Positions 47,528 through 59,000 of a stretch of 64,000 nucleotides of DNA are shown piece after piece. This DNA is from Trichostrongylus colubriformis (taxonomy: Eukaryota; Nematoda; Chromadorea; Rhabditida; Trichostrongylidae), in NCBI GenBank assembly GCA_963978905.1, contig OZ022260.1, positions 9,723,725-9,787,724 on the forward strand, in the 5' to 3' direction. A program made the translations under genes and the position numbers. Each line of letters opens with the position of its first letter. The stretch's first letter is position 1. The notes beneath the pieces were generated by a model, which was not told the DNA's origin, did not search any database, and was given only the letters and a program-made list of their open reading frames with translations.

Positions 47528-47845
47528 CCAGGGCACTCCCAGGTGTCGACAATAACAGGAGGTCCAGTGCGACCCCCACCCACATTTTTTGACCTCTACA
47601 ATATCAGTAAGTGTTGGCGGATTGTATAGTTGCAATGTGTTTTATTGCTATGAATTCTTACTTGAGCAAAAATATTTATTTCACATGTCCTCTACGAGTT
47701 CGCTGCGAAATACCCTTCGATTCTCATCTGCTTCTTGAGAGTCTAGTCCTAGCGCTTATGGCAGACCTCTGCAGAGACGACCCCCCCCCTTCCGACCGGT
47801 CAGATACGATCCCCCGACGAAAAATCCTCGACTTCCGGTGTACCC
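47528..47845 (-). repeat. Family H repeat, copy H3 (inverted)
   Basis: Inverted blocks GGCACTCCCAGGTG, CGATTCTCATCTGC, TAGCGCTTATGGCAGACCTC and AAATCCTCGACTTCCGG match H1 and H2. Confidence 0.6.
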
Positions 47846-48399
47846 TGTGTGTCACTAGTTAAAAATGGTACTCTTCTATAGCTTGAAAAAACGGTTGGTA
47901 TAGCGCGCCTTCTCGAAATCGTCTTTGGACTTCATATGTGGATGAAAGAGCAGGTTTTTCTCTGTCAGATAATACCCAGACAATATGGAAAGTCGCGAAA
48001 TTCAGCGCTCGAAAACTAAGGCGAGATAGTCAGTGAAAAACGACGGGAATTTCTTGCCCAACTTATTAGATGGTACGTAAGATTGAGATTTAGATTAATG
48101 GATTCGATTGATATTAGGCAAAGAGATGTACGTGAACAAGGTTAGAATATGTTCAGGTCATTGTCTCTGCCTTCTCTCAAACAAATTTTGGTATCATTTC
48201 GTTAATATGGAGATGGTAAATCATGCCTGAGTCACCCAAAAACATTTATACAATCATTGTTTTTTACGTCAACTCTGTACGGTATCATATAAATCAGCCA
48301 AGAAAGGGAGGAAAGCGGGAAGCAGAACTCTTGCCAACCTTCAAAAAGTGCAGTTCTGACGAATAAAACCAGAAATAAACTTGTCGATATATCATTTGC

Positions 48400-48800
48400 T
48401 CAAACACAGACTTGTTTTGTTCACCAGTCATTGTAGCAATTCGCCACTCCATTTATATCAGCTTCGCATGATCGTTGTTATCAGTCCATTCAATTCTGCA
48501 CCAGTTCGAGACTATCTAACTCTATCTCGAGGACTTTGGTTGAAAAAATCATTATATCATCCAAATAGCGCAAATTTTCTCAGGACCTTGCCGACCCGTT
48601 CTCACTCAGTGGGGATCCAGTCGTTCAAAGACGTAGATTCATGAAGGAATTCCGAAAACCGGCTATAGGAATGCTGAACGTGACAAAAGACTATCATGGA
48701 ATGTTTCTGGGCGAACAACATACGAAAGACCTCCGTCGGAATTAGAACGTAAGAGATCGCTTATCAAGACAAGTGACATTTCAAGAATCACGAAAAAAGA
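48400..48800 (-). pseudogene. Reverse-transcriptase relic, copy R2
   Basis: Co-linear with R1 (AGCGCAAATTTTCTCAGGAC, CGAAAGACCTCCGTCGGAAT on the plus strand). The catalytic block reads ENLRYLDDIMIFS on the minus strand, followed by a frame resembling the region after FADD in RTE elements. Several frame breaks; not functional. Confidence 0.5.
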
Positions 48801-48834
48801 TTATTAGAGCTAAGGTTCGTTGACCTATCGACCC

Positions 48835-48945
48835 TGGAATGGGCCACATATCCGAGTTCTATTCGTAAGTGTAGTGAGATTTACTTTTACATTCGGGCCA
48901 TAAAGAGACCATAAAGACAGAGGTGTGGTGTGGTGACAAATGTGC
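48835..48945 (-). repeat. SINE tail fragment joined to relic R2
   Basis: GGGCCACATATCCGAGTTCT on the plus strand matches the SINE tail and lies at the same distance from R2 as at 46.5 kb. Confidence 0.5.
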
Positions 48946-49395
48946 CATTTGATACTCCAATTACAACTTGTCTAACTTTGGTATGGGGAGTCGCAATTCA
49001 TTCAAGCAAATGATTAATGTACAAAAGGAATGTTTCAAGTAAAATTCAACATCCAGAAGAGCCGTGAAATGAAACGGTCCAGATATACTCATTAGAGAGG
49101 CGTCAAAAATTCAACTGCTTTTACAAAAGCTCCAGTATTCACTAGGGCTACAATGCTCGTTCGACATGTACAATTTTTGTTTTGCCATTACTACGACACA
49201 CCCTTACATGTGGTTCGTTCTTGTTTGTCGAATACAAGATATATGGCCTGATTGTTCAAGGCATACTCGAAATCGGGAATCCGCCGATGCAATAAACACT
49301 GTAGAAGAGACGGTAACTAGCACAAGCTTTCATTTGTTTACATATTTATCTATACGCTTTAAAGGACGCGGATAACCACGAGCAGGGGGTGTATG

Positions 49396-49538
49396 TCGTT
49401 TGGCGCGGCCCTTGCAGCTAATTTGCCAATGGGGCGCATGTGTCGTCTGGACTCTCCCATTTACCTAAGCCTTTTCAGGGGAGGCGCTTCGGCAGTGCCC
49501 CATTGGCAAATTAGCTTCAAGGGGCCGCGCCAAACGAC
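49396..49538. mobile_element. Family J foldback MITE
   Basis: Inverted repeats of about 41 bp: GTCGTTTGGCGCGGCCCTTG...TTTGCCAATGGGGC at left and GCCCCATTGGCAAA...GGGGCCGCGCCAAACGAC at right. A single left arm occurs at 8360-8405. Confidence 0.8.
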
Positions 49539-50336
49539 CGTCTCCCCGAGCAGGTACTAGTGGATTAAGCAAGTAATGGTTAGTCACCACGAGACATCGT
49601 GTAACCCAGCTCGACACAGAAGTCACCTGAAGGAACTATTCCAGGGAAATAAATAGAATTGGGTACAAATCAGCAGACCATCCTAGGCCTGTAGATGGGG
49701 TAAGGGACCCAAAAGGATGGGTTCCAGGCACCCTACCTACTGACGAATTGGTCAAGGTAGATTAGGAGGTTTAACTATCTTGAATAAAACTACTAAATCA
49801 CACTTCTGTACAGAAAACTCCATCTTTATTCCAACCAGGGTAGAGCGGTAAGGATCTGAGGGAGGGGTAGTCCATATAACTAAATGTGATTATCGGTTGA
49901 CGATCGGATGCAGAGAACGGGGTATGGGCAGGACACTCGAACTGGGTCATCGCCTACCACAGCCACGTTGCTGGCCTCGTAGTGAATTTGTCACACGCTA
50001 TAGGAACGGCTGCCGGCCCTTCAGGTGATCTGATCCAGTAGGGAAGTCATGACACACATCAGGAGATGATGCTTAACACTAGCAATCCGATTCCAACAAG
50101 TGGTAACAGCTCCTACTTATTCACGCCTTCTCCGTCAAAAGAAGTCATCTGCGCAAAAATGGTAATTTATACGTAAAACAATAGAATATCTCGGTGCACT
50201 TCAGTATTGAAAGGGGAGGTATACCATGAATGTTCATTTATGGGTCATCATTGATGTCATAGAGTATTTGAAGCCATGCCTCTAATCTGACTGTTCCAGC
50301 GCACCAACAGGGTTCTAAATAAGGGTATACAGAGAA

Positions 50337-50600
50337 TGGGAAAATCCTTGACAGGGGGGTCAAATTTGACCGGATAGGGGAGGGGGTGGGGGTTGTTGGT
50401 ACATGTAGAGGTCAGCGATAAGCACTAGAATCTGATCTCCCGATAAGCAGATGAGAATCGAGGGCTATTTCACAGCAAAACCGTGCGAGGAAATCACTGG
50501 TACTGTAGAGGTCAAAAATGGGTCAGGGGCGTATTTGGTTCCCTTAGAGGAAGTCGTACTAAAGCGGCCATTTTTCTCGGCACCGGAAAGTACCCTGTTC
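50337..50600 (+). repeat. Family H repeat, copy H2
   Basis: GTCAAATTTGACCGGATAGG, GAGGTCAGCGATAAGCACTA, CAGATGAGAATCGAGGGCTA and CTCGGCACCGGAAAGTACCC match H1 in order, about 330 bp long there and shorter here. Confidence 0.6.
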
Positions 50601-52938
50601 TAAATTCCCATCTCAACCCTAGCTCTCTGAAATCATCTACCTTTACCGTATCACTGCAACACCACCGGTAGTTTTGTAGGGTCAAAAATAGAGCCCCACG
50701 GGGTAACTTTTGACGTCAGATGCGCGTAAATGTGTGAGAGGCTCTACTAGTGAAGTGGACACGTGAAGAGGCAAAAATTAACAGATTGAAGGTTACGCAC
50801 CAAGTGAGCAAACACAACAGGCGAGAAGTGCTAAAGACTACGGAGACATCCAATCCGACAGTAGCTAAGGGAGCTAGTGACTGCGATGACAATCATGAAC
50901 ATTTTTATTTAGAAAGCGGAAACAAATCAAACATGGAAGAGCTGCTGTGAATCAGCCGATGAAAATGTAGCAAAGTGCGTCAGAACTGAATCACAGAGAC
51001 AATGTTGTTTATGAGGAGCGCCCAGGTAAGTAGAGACACCTGAGATGGAGCGTGCGGAATCTGAGGACGCAAAGAAGGAGACGAATGGATAGTCGTCCGA
51101 CGACCCATTCATGGAATGTTTTGTATGTTCGTAATCATATTAATGTTTGCATAAATTGCGATTGTCCTTTGACCAAACGCGTAATTTAATTGGTTTAGCC
51201 AAATAACCGAACAGGGGGCCCCTGGAGAGAATAAAAAAGACGAAATGCCTGACAGACCCGTTCCCTGTCAGGATACGCCACGCATTGGACATCCACTTAA
51301 GATTTCAGTATCATTTCATGGTCACGATTTTTTTGACTGCAGACGCATGTCCATATAATGCTAGCTATGACGCAAAATCTCATGCAGCGCCGCGCGACTC
51401 TCAGCTTTTACTCCTGCGAAAATGCCGCGCGTGGCCTACGCCACATCGCGACGGTCCCCTTGCGCACTGCAACCAGAGAGAATTGAGAATAGTACCAATT
51501 AACCAACCGTGAACAGCTTTCGTAGACCTGATACGATCCCTTGACCCACATATGCACCTTCCAGCGTCTCTGGCCATGCTGCCATAGAACTAGCTCACTG
51601 CGACGCGGGCGTATGCGACAGCGGAAGTACGATAATGCATCCCCGGATCGTTTTGCAGCTTGGGCGGGAAAGTGAGGGCAACAGCTACGGCTGAAGGATT
51701 CACCATATAAAAACCAATTCCTTATTCTTTTGAGAAGTGGAGTATGCCGGTTGGCCTTGACCTCTTCATAAGTTTTGAATTTTTGAAAGAAATGAAATTT
51801 CAAGAAAAATTTATTATACAAACAAATAAATCTCATCAAATTCAGCACCGTAGAGTTCCTATGAGGGGATAATGTCTAAATCTCAATCGAACAAGTATAT
51901 ACAATGACAATAGAGGCGAAAAAAAATGCGCGACGAGACAGACAGAGGGAGAGCACTTCGATGGCACCTTCGATCACCAGGCAAGTATAAACGGGGAAAA
52001 CACTTAATTGAATTCATAACTATGTATGAAAACAACAGCATAGACAATACAACAAAGCGAATCGATAATGGCAATATCAATCGATATCGATCGACAAAAA
52101 TGGAATGTCTAAAGCTGAAATACATAGACTCGCATATGGGGTTTTCTGGCATATTAGCACGGGAAAAAACGGGAAGGATAAATCCTGAGCTGAAATGGCG
52201 AAAGTCGTATAAACGGCAACGGCCAATCGATTGTAGCAATTTCGAAGTATTGTGTGATTTACCGATCTTTGACCTATGCTAACTGGCGATTAGGTTAGAG
52301 ATCGATCAATCAATCAATCAATAAGCCCTAGACACTACGAAAAAATCGCTGGAATCGGGATTGCAACAAAATGACTAGTAGGGTATCATTCAGAGTTTTG
52401 ATGTGATGCAGTTGACGATCGACTTGATGACGGCTCTTCGACGGAATTGTTATACATATTGTAGCTAAAATCAACAATTAATAAAGGAAAATCCATAGGT
52501 CGATTAATAAATCAATAATGAAAAAATAAAAAAATCAATAAGTCTAAAATTATGGCTCATCTGAAACCTTGGCTCAAATCAAGATCAATAAAATGTAGCG
52601 AACTAGAAACTGACCCAGACAGAGCGTGAGATGAAGGTAGTCAGAAAACGTAATTTTTAAACGTAATTTTTTTGCAAAAACAGGCGAGCTTAGAAAAAAA
52701 TCGTAAAACTTTTAATGAATCACAAGTATTATCCCAGAAAAAGGAAAAGGTTCGGATTATAGTAGAGAGAGTAACTCTCATTAACATCAACAGTGTTGAG
52801 CAGAGTTCACACGAATTTCTTTGGAAAATAATCCCGTCTTTTTACGAAATTCCATATGATCAAAATTTACCAGATCCAAATTCCAGTGGAAATTTGATTC
52901 GGCTTCTTCAAACTTCTAAAACTATCCTATCAACTTAC
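50601..52938. other. Stretch downstream of the last recognised GOPC exon
   Basis: The missing last GOPC exon should lie here or further left, but no frame encoding the expected YRLYLDE-type end was found. Open frames at 51408-51848 (minus) and 51926-52282 (plus, overlapping minus) have no recognised motif. AT-rich ATCA and AATA repeats lie at 52297-52560. Confidence 0.4.
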
Positions 52939-53033
52939 ATTCGACCATCGGCGTCCTCGATTAACACTGTTCCATCATCATCAGAATCCTCTTCAGGAGC
53001 CACATAGACCACTTCCATGTGAAGGTCACCTTG
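52939..53033 (-). CDS. GOPC exon, end of PDZ and acidic tail
   Basis: Acceptor GAAATAGC-side ATTTCAG, donor CGAAT|GTAAGT. It encodes [20 protein letters not shown] and IEDADGR, matching human [20 protein letters not shown] and YEDESGH. Ends in phase 2; the following exon was not found. Confidence 0.93.
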
Positions 53034-56000
53034 CTGAAATAGCTCGTCGTCAGAGGACTTAGTGACCCGTGACCCCTATAACCCCCACCCGTTTAGGGAA
53101 GGACTATCAAGCGATCATTCAAGTGATTCCTGCCTCATGAAAAATCGCTCAAATTCTTTTGAAAGAAGATGTTTACAATAAATGCCGTGAATTCAAGTAA
53201 TGTTACCTGCGAGCTAAGAATTTCAACGGCTTCTTGATGTTTGGCATTTCGAAGATCGTACCCGTTCACGGACAGAATCGCATCACCAACGAATATTTGA
53301 CCGCATCGATGAGCAGGTTGGCCGGGTTGGATTTCAGATATCACTATCGGTAACGCATGTTCCGAGCCACCCTGTAAATTACCCGAAAGTTTTTCATTTT
53401 TTTAGGGGTTATTTCTTCAAGAAAATAGCGTGCAAACAACCTAGAACACGTAACTGAAGCTTTTGCTACAAGCCTTGTACCGTCATTTTATTTCTGAGAT
53501 CACTTAAAGACACCAGGAGGGGGTAATTTTGGCTTACTGTAGAACAGACGTAGTGTGAACGAGTTTGAGTGGCCGCCATTGCACAAACTCGCCAATTTGA
53601 CGCCTTGGCATGGTGCCAAAAGAAGATGGTTCTATTATAGATTTTTAGTTTTTACTTTGTTCTTTCTTGTATTGTTTCTAGATATACTTACGGGTCAAAT
53701 GAAGTCGGAGGGCGGGGGGGGGGGGGGGGGAGACGCAAAATTTTCACCCACGTCAAAGCTGCTTTCCCTTCCTTAGGGTTAGGCTAAAGCAGATGAGACC
53801 TATGCTTTGGATGCTTTTTAATGTGGGAGGAGGGGATATCAATTTTAGCCTAGGCCTAGTAAGGGAAAGGAGCTTCGACGTCGACGCAAAGTTGCGTCTC
53901 CCGCCGACTTTATTTGACCCTTCTGAGATTTTCAGGTATAGAAATGCACAATTAAGAAGATCCATAAGTAAACAAGTAAAATATGTCACTAGAAAACAGT
54001 CTAAAGAGGAAATAATTGAAAAATAAGGTTACATCAGGCCGAAGACAAGCTTTAAAATGAACGAAGCGTGGCTCGGCCATGGAAGCTTGCAGTTCGGACG
54101 GAAGCGCGCCCTGGGGGCAAATAGCGCCCTATGGCGCGTTTTTCAACGCCGGTTTCGTTACACATTGTATCTACCGAACCCATATATCTGTTTTTAGACG
54201 CCATTGTTTTTGTAAACGTTATTCCGCCCTTGCCCCCCTCCCGGTGCCTTTAATACTCCGATCTGGAAGTGGATAACCAGAATGCAGAAATTAAGTGTGC
54301 TGGTGTCAAGCTTATAATTGATTTAAATTTAGCTAAATACCGCACTGCTGACATTACCAGCTAAACTGTACAAACCTCGCATATCCCACGCAAGTTCGAA
54401 GACATCGTCAGGGGTAATTTTGACCGATCCCAGTTTAATTGTGAAATACGAAGTCGAGTTGATCTCTAGTGTAACAGCAGAGAAAGAACGGGATGAATGG
54501 TCAAAAACTCAAGATGTAGAAGCTTGAAGAGCATCTTTTCCACTCCTTCCCTTCCGCTCCCTCTGCATTACTGGCCGCTGGTAGGAGATGCAGACGGCGA
54601 GGCTGTTCCAGCTTCGCAACAGCTCGGCCAGCGAATGCGAGGCAGAGTGACTGGCAATGGAATGGCAATGAAAAGTGCTTTTTCACTGAGAATTTCACCA
54701 CAGAATATCTCTTCTGATTGGAGTGTTCATTCACAAAGGATATGTCTCTACAGTTGTCAAGTCCTCCTTACCATGATTGTGCCTATAACATGATGCCATA
54801 ATTGTGGGGAAAAGCTTGTCCTTGGAATTGTCCAGGTCTCCCACCTTTCATGTTTGACTTTCAATGCGTTATCAGATGAAATGCTTCTGCACACCGCCCT
54901 CAAGTAAGTAACTGTTTTGAGTTTGTCCTACTGGGCTTAGATGATGCTCACACATATAATTCAATAGCGTCAAATCGGCAGCATATCTGAGCACTAGGTA
55001 TATCTGGGGTAGAATCAGATTAGGTCAAGTTCTGGTTAGGTTAGAGTCGAAGTAGCACCAACGAAGAGTAAACGGAACAGGCTTCCACAGCTCCTACGGC
55101 TTCTGCAATTGGCGTTCATTAAAGACACTGAGAGGGTGAAGACCTTCTCAACACCACTTCTCGCCAACAGATTTTGCCACGCGGACGTGTACGTGTCGAT
55201 GGGACTCAAATCGGTGTAATTAAACCTTTATTGTGAGTCAAAAATAAAAGATAAATCTTTACGAAATTCAATTAAAATTACAGAAATTACAAATTCCCCC
55301 ATAACGCTCGCTCTAGACTGAGAAATATGAAAAGATTCAAATGCGCAAAATGTGAATTTCAGTGCTAAGCGAGAGAAACGCGAACATTCCGCTGACACAC
55401 GATCGAAATCACTTTCCTTCTAGTCGATGCCCTTTTACGGAGAAGCTAAGGGCCCGTAATCAAAAGCTCTAATCAAAAACATCGCAGCTTTCTTGCTCAC
55501 TGGGTCTCATTGATTGGTAATCAATGGAGTACTCTAGAGAATGATACAAATGCATAATTGAAAGCAAAGATTACAACCATAATACATGAATAAATAAATG
55601 AATGTAAAAGTGATAAGGAATAAGAAAAATGTGAACGGTTAGGCGCCAGGGCAGTAAATTCGGCAAATTGTGGAATATGAAAGTAGGAGTGTTCAGAAGC
55701 GTATCATTACAGAAGGACGAAATAAAATGAAGAAAAAACAAAAAATAGGATCTCATATTTTCGAATGTTGGTTGCTGCTCATTTGGCCGCAGCCCGCGAT
55801 GCGAAAGTTATTACAAGTATGCTTGGTTATGGGTAAAAGCTTTGCCCGTAACTATGCTTAGTCATAACAGCAAGAAGTAGAATTGCGAAAACCATCCTTG
55901 TCTTTTTTCTACCACACTGCGTCACTAGTCGAGTGTGGATCGCAGACGGGCGAGGGGCGGAAGCAAGCCACGAAAAGTACCTTGCCCTCGCCGGCAACTC

Positions 56001-59000
56001 CGTCCGCGGTGGAGCGAAGGAACGATGGCACGATTCGCTGTTCTGCGAGATCGTTATGAGACCTTGAGCAGCAGTTTTCCAATGCAGGTCTCGCCGCATA
56101 TCGCCTCTTCTGAGAAGGAACATTCGTTTTCTGCATGCATGTATTCACAGTTCCCACTTTCTCCGTACCCCTTCCGGTGTCTTTAGGAGGTGAAAACCAT
56201 AAATGGAAGAGAAGGTCAGAAGTCGGGCTCGACTGTGTCTTGACTCAGACAGATTTCAGCACCCTACCATAGAACTCGATGTTATTCAAAACTCTGAACC
56301 TTAATTCTATTCTACGATACCACGACTAGCAAAACATTCTGGTCGATGTTAATATAATTTATGCTATGCTAACCGAGCAGTATGCTCGGTTACGCTGAAG
56401 TTCATATCAATGGTAACTGATTTCTGTGGCGAAACGAAAGGTCAGCCGTAACAACATGATAGTGCAGTAGCAAATCAAGCAGTTGTCATCATCTCTCACG
56501 GTACGGGCCGTTACCCCAGCAAGACGCCGTTAGATTTCGCAATTTTGCGACTCCGCGGTTCCGCAGTTTTAAGATACGGCGATTTTGCGATTTTGTACCT
56601 TTGCACTTGCGGTATTACAAAATCTCAGGGCTGCAGAATCGCAAAGTTGCGAAGCTAACGGCAGCCTACGCGTTTGGATAGGGTAACCCCATAACCGTTC
56701 AGTAGGGTAACACCATCTCGTGCCTTTGGGTATAGTCCTAAAATCGCCAGCAACTGCATTCGCCATGGCACATTGCCTAGAGCTCAGTGCACTTTTGAAT
56801 AGAAGCCAGTTCTACACTGGAGCAACCGAAGATCGTAATAACCTTTATTATATTTTTTGAAAATAAAAATTGACAAAAAACCCTGTCGCAATTAGAAAAA
56901 TTATAATTCTATCAATGCCTTCACACAATACGCATTATTAGCTCAACTTGGATTAGAATAGGGCTTGCAGCGGTCACGCTGAAGATTGGGGGACATTTCG
57001 TTACGTTACACTCACAAGTTAAGCTTGTCAGTGCGACCCCTGTTTTTTCTTTCCCAGGTATTTTCTACACCTTCATGGGAGAATACGATTCAGGCCACGA
57101 ATCATAGGGAAAACTTGGAACTGCTCATCCCATCGAAAAAGTTCATCGAAAAAGCAATTTCGATCAACCTACCGACGCCCAAGGTGTAGCGCCCACAGTA
57201 GTGTGCTCCAGCCCAGTGGTTAAAGCGTAAAAAAGAGGAGGCGACCAAAAAATTCTAGACTCATCTCAACCTAATCTGAACGATAAACATTGAAAAGTTA
57301 AGCATGCCCCTTTGCGTTCCTTTTGAGTGGATCATACTCGGAGATCCCTCAACTCATGCATGCACCTGCGCGTAGCATATGTACCTATCCCATTCGTGGA
57401 AGTTTTCCTAAGGAGTTCGCACCTACGTCATTCGGTCCCGAAGTGCGAAGCCTTTCCACTCAACGTGACCACTGCTTTGAAGGAGAAGAAGGCCGCTTTC
57501 ATACTCTGCGCACCGACACCGACACCGGCGACACTCGGTGACGCGCTCCTTTTGTAAAACTCTCAACTCAACCACACTACAATACCCGCCGTAAGTTTTC
57601 AAAAGAAAACGCGGAAAACGCGGATCCGCGTTTTTTTTCGTTTTTTTTTACTGTAACTTGGTTCGTTCTGCCTAAGTCTCCATAAAAATATATATTAATC
57701 GAATCAGCTCACCGAGCCCTACAATATGGCCTCTTCAAATTTCCAAAAAGCTAACTTTTTATGTTCTCGCGTGCACGAAGTGCCAGTGGGCACTCATTAA
57801 CGAACGATGTGCGCTATAATTATAACCAGGAGGCAAATCTGCCGTTAGCATACAAAACTCAACAACTTACAGGGATACTGTCCCAGTCATACCTGAATTG
57901 AAAGCAATCTTTGATGGTGATATCATCAAGTATCATTTCACCCAGTATGCTATAGTATGATGATCGTACAGTATGATGATCGTGGCAAGAGCGCACGGAT
58001 TCGAATTCGAATCTTGGTTAGTGCCAAGCTATACGAATTTTGAATGTGAATCTGTGGACTCACGCCACGATCATTTTACTGTAGTGTGGTTGGGTCAAGC
58101 ATTCTACAAACGGAGCGCGTCACCGGAATGCAGCCGTGGTCGGCGGTGGGCACATGGTTCTGTCGTCGTCACTGCCGTGCCGGCGTCAAATTGCAGCCGG
58201 CGTCGATGCGCAAAGTATGAACGCGACTGAGGGTAGATTTACGCCGATGTATCGCCAAGAGTTGCTATCGACATAGTGAGGCCAAGATCTGAGCATCAAA
58301 TCGCCTGCAATCCTTCAGGTTAATTTTGACGACAGCAATAATCGTTTGTTCATTCGAGCTAAGCTTTCATGCTAACTGTGTGCTATTATGACGCTCTATT
58401 CCATTTACCTCAGACCATTTAAGATTCACAAGGATTCGGTATATCAGAGCCTAATACGATGCCTTTGCGATATAACCACCAATTTTCATAGTTCATTGTT
58501 CGCATAGCAATTCAGGACCCAACCAAATTGCTAATCTGTGGCAAAGCAGAACCGGAATTGTTTTAATAAATCTCTCTCTACGTCAAAGGCTGAACAGCTC
58601 ACAATTTTCTCGGCACTGAAGAGGGAGCAGCAAAAGATACCTGGAAGCTTCAGTGGTACCACAAAGTGAAGATTTTTTATCAAAGGGTACTATGCGGCCC
58701 TCAGCTCAAGGTTACTTGTTCAGCACCCATGGCGAAAGGAATAAAAACCAAATGAATAACGCTGATAGTGGTGATTGAAGGTTTAGGTTCAACTTGCAGA
58801 GGAGCGCTCAAAGTTACATGCATTCAAAGAAGTTACATCGTGAAAACCGTGTTGCATCCATTATGGATCATCCTATAATAAGTCCCCGTTACCAAATAAA
58901 GTACTTGCAGACACTGATGCACATTTAGCTTCTCTGTAACAGAGCCTTGGATTTCCTCATGTAGACCTGAACCTTTGGCCTGGATTTGATCTTACAACAA

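Noticed and set aside
51408..51848. 146-codon minus-strand frame, considered as the last GOPC exon
   Set aside because: The phase would fit, but the translation does not resemble the GOPC C-terminus and has no other support.
51883..52282. Overlapping 118-codon frames on both strands
   Set aside because: Open on both strands at once in AT-rich DNA. A segment reading RYRL on the minus strand looked like the missing GOPC end, but the residues around it do not match.
57617..57636. Short palindrome AAAACGCGGATCCGCGTTTT
   Set aside because: A perfect 20-bp palindrome within a simple-sequence stretch; no other evidence of function.
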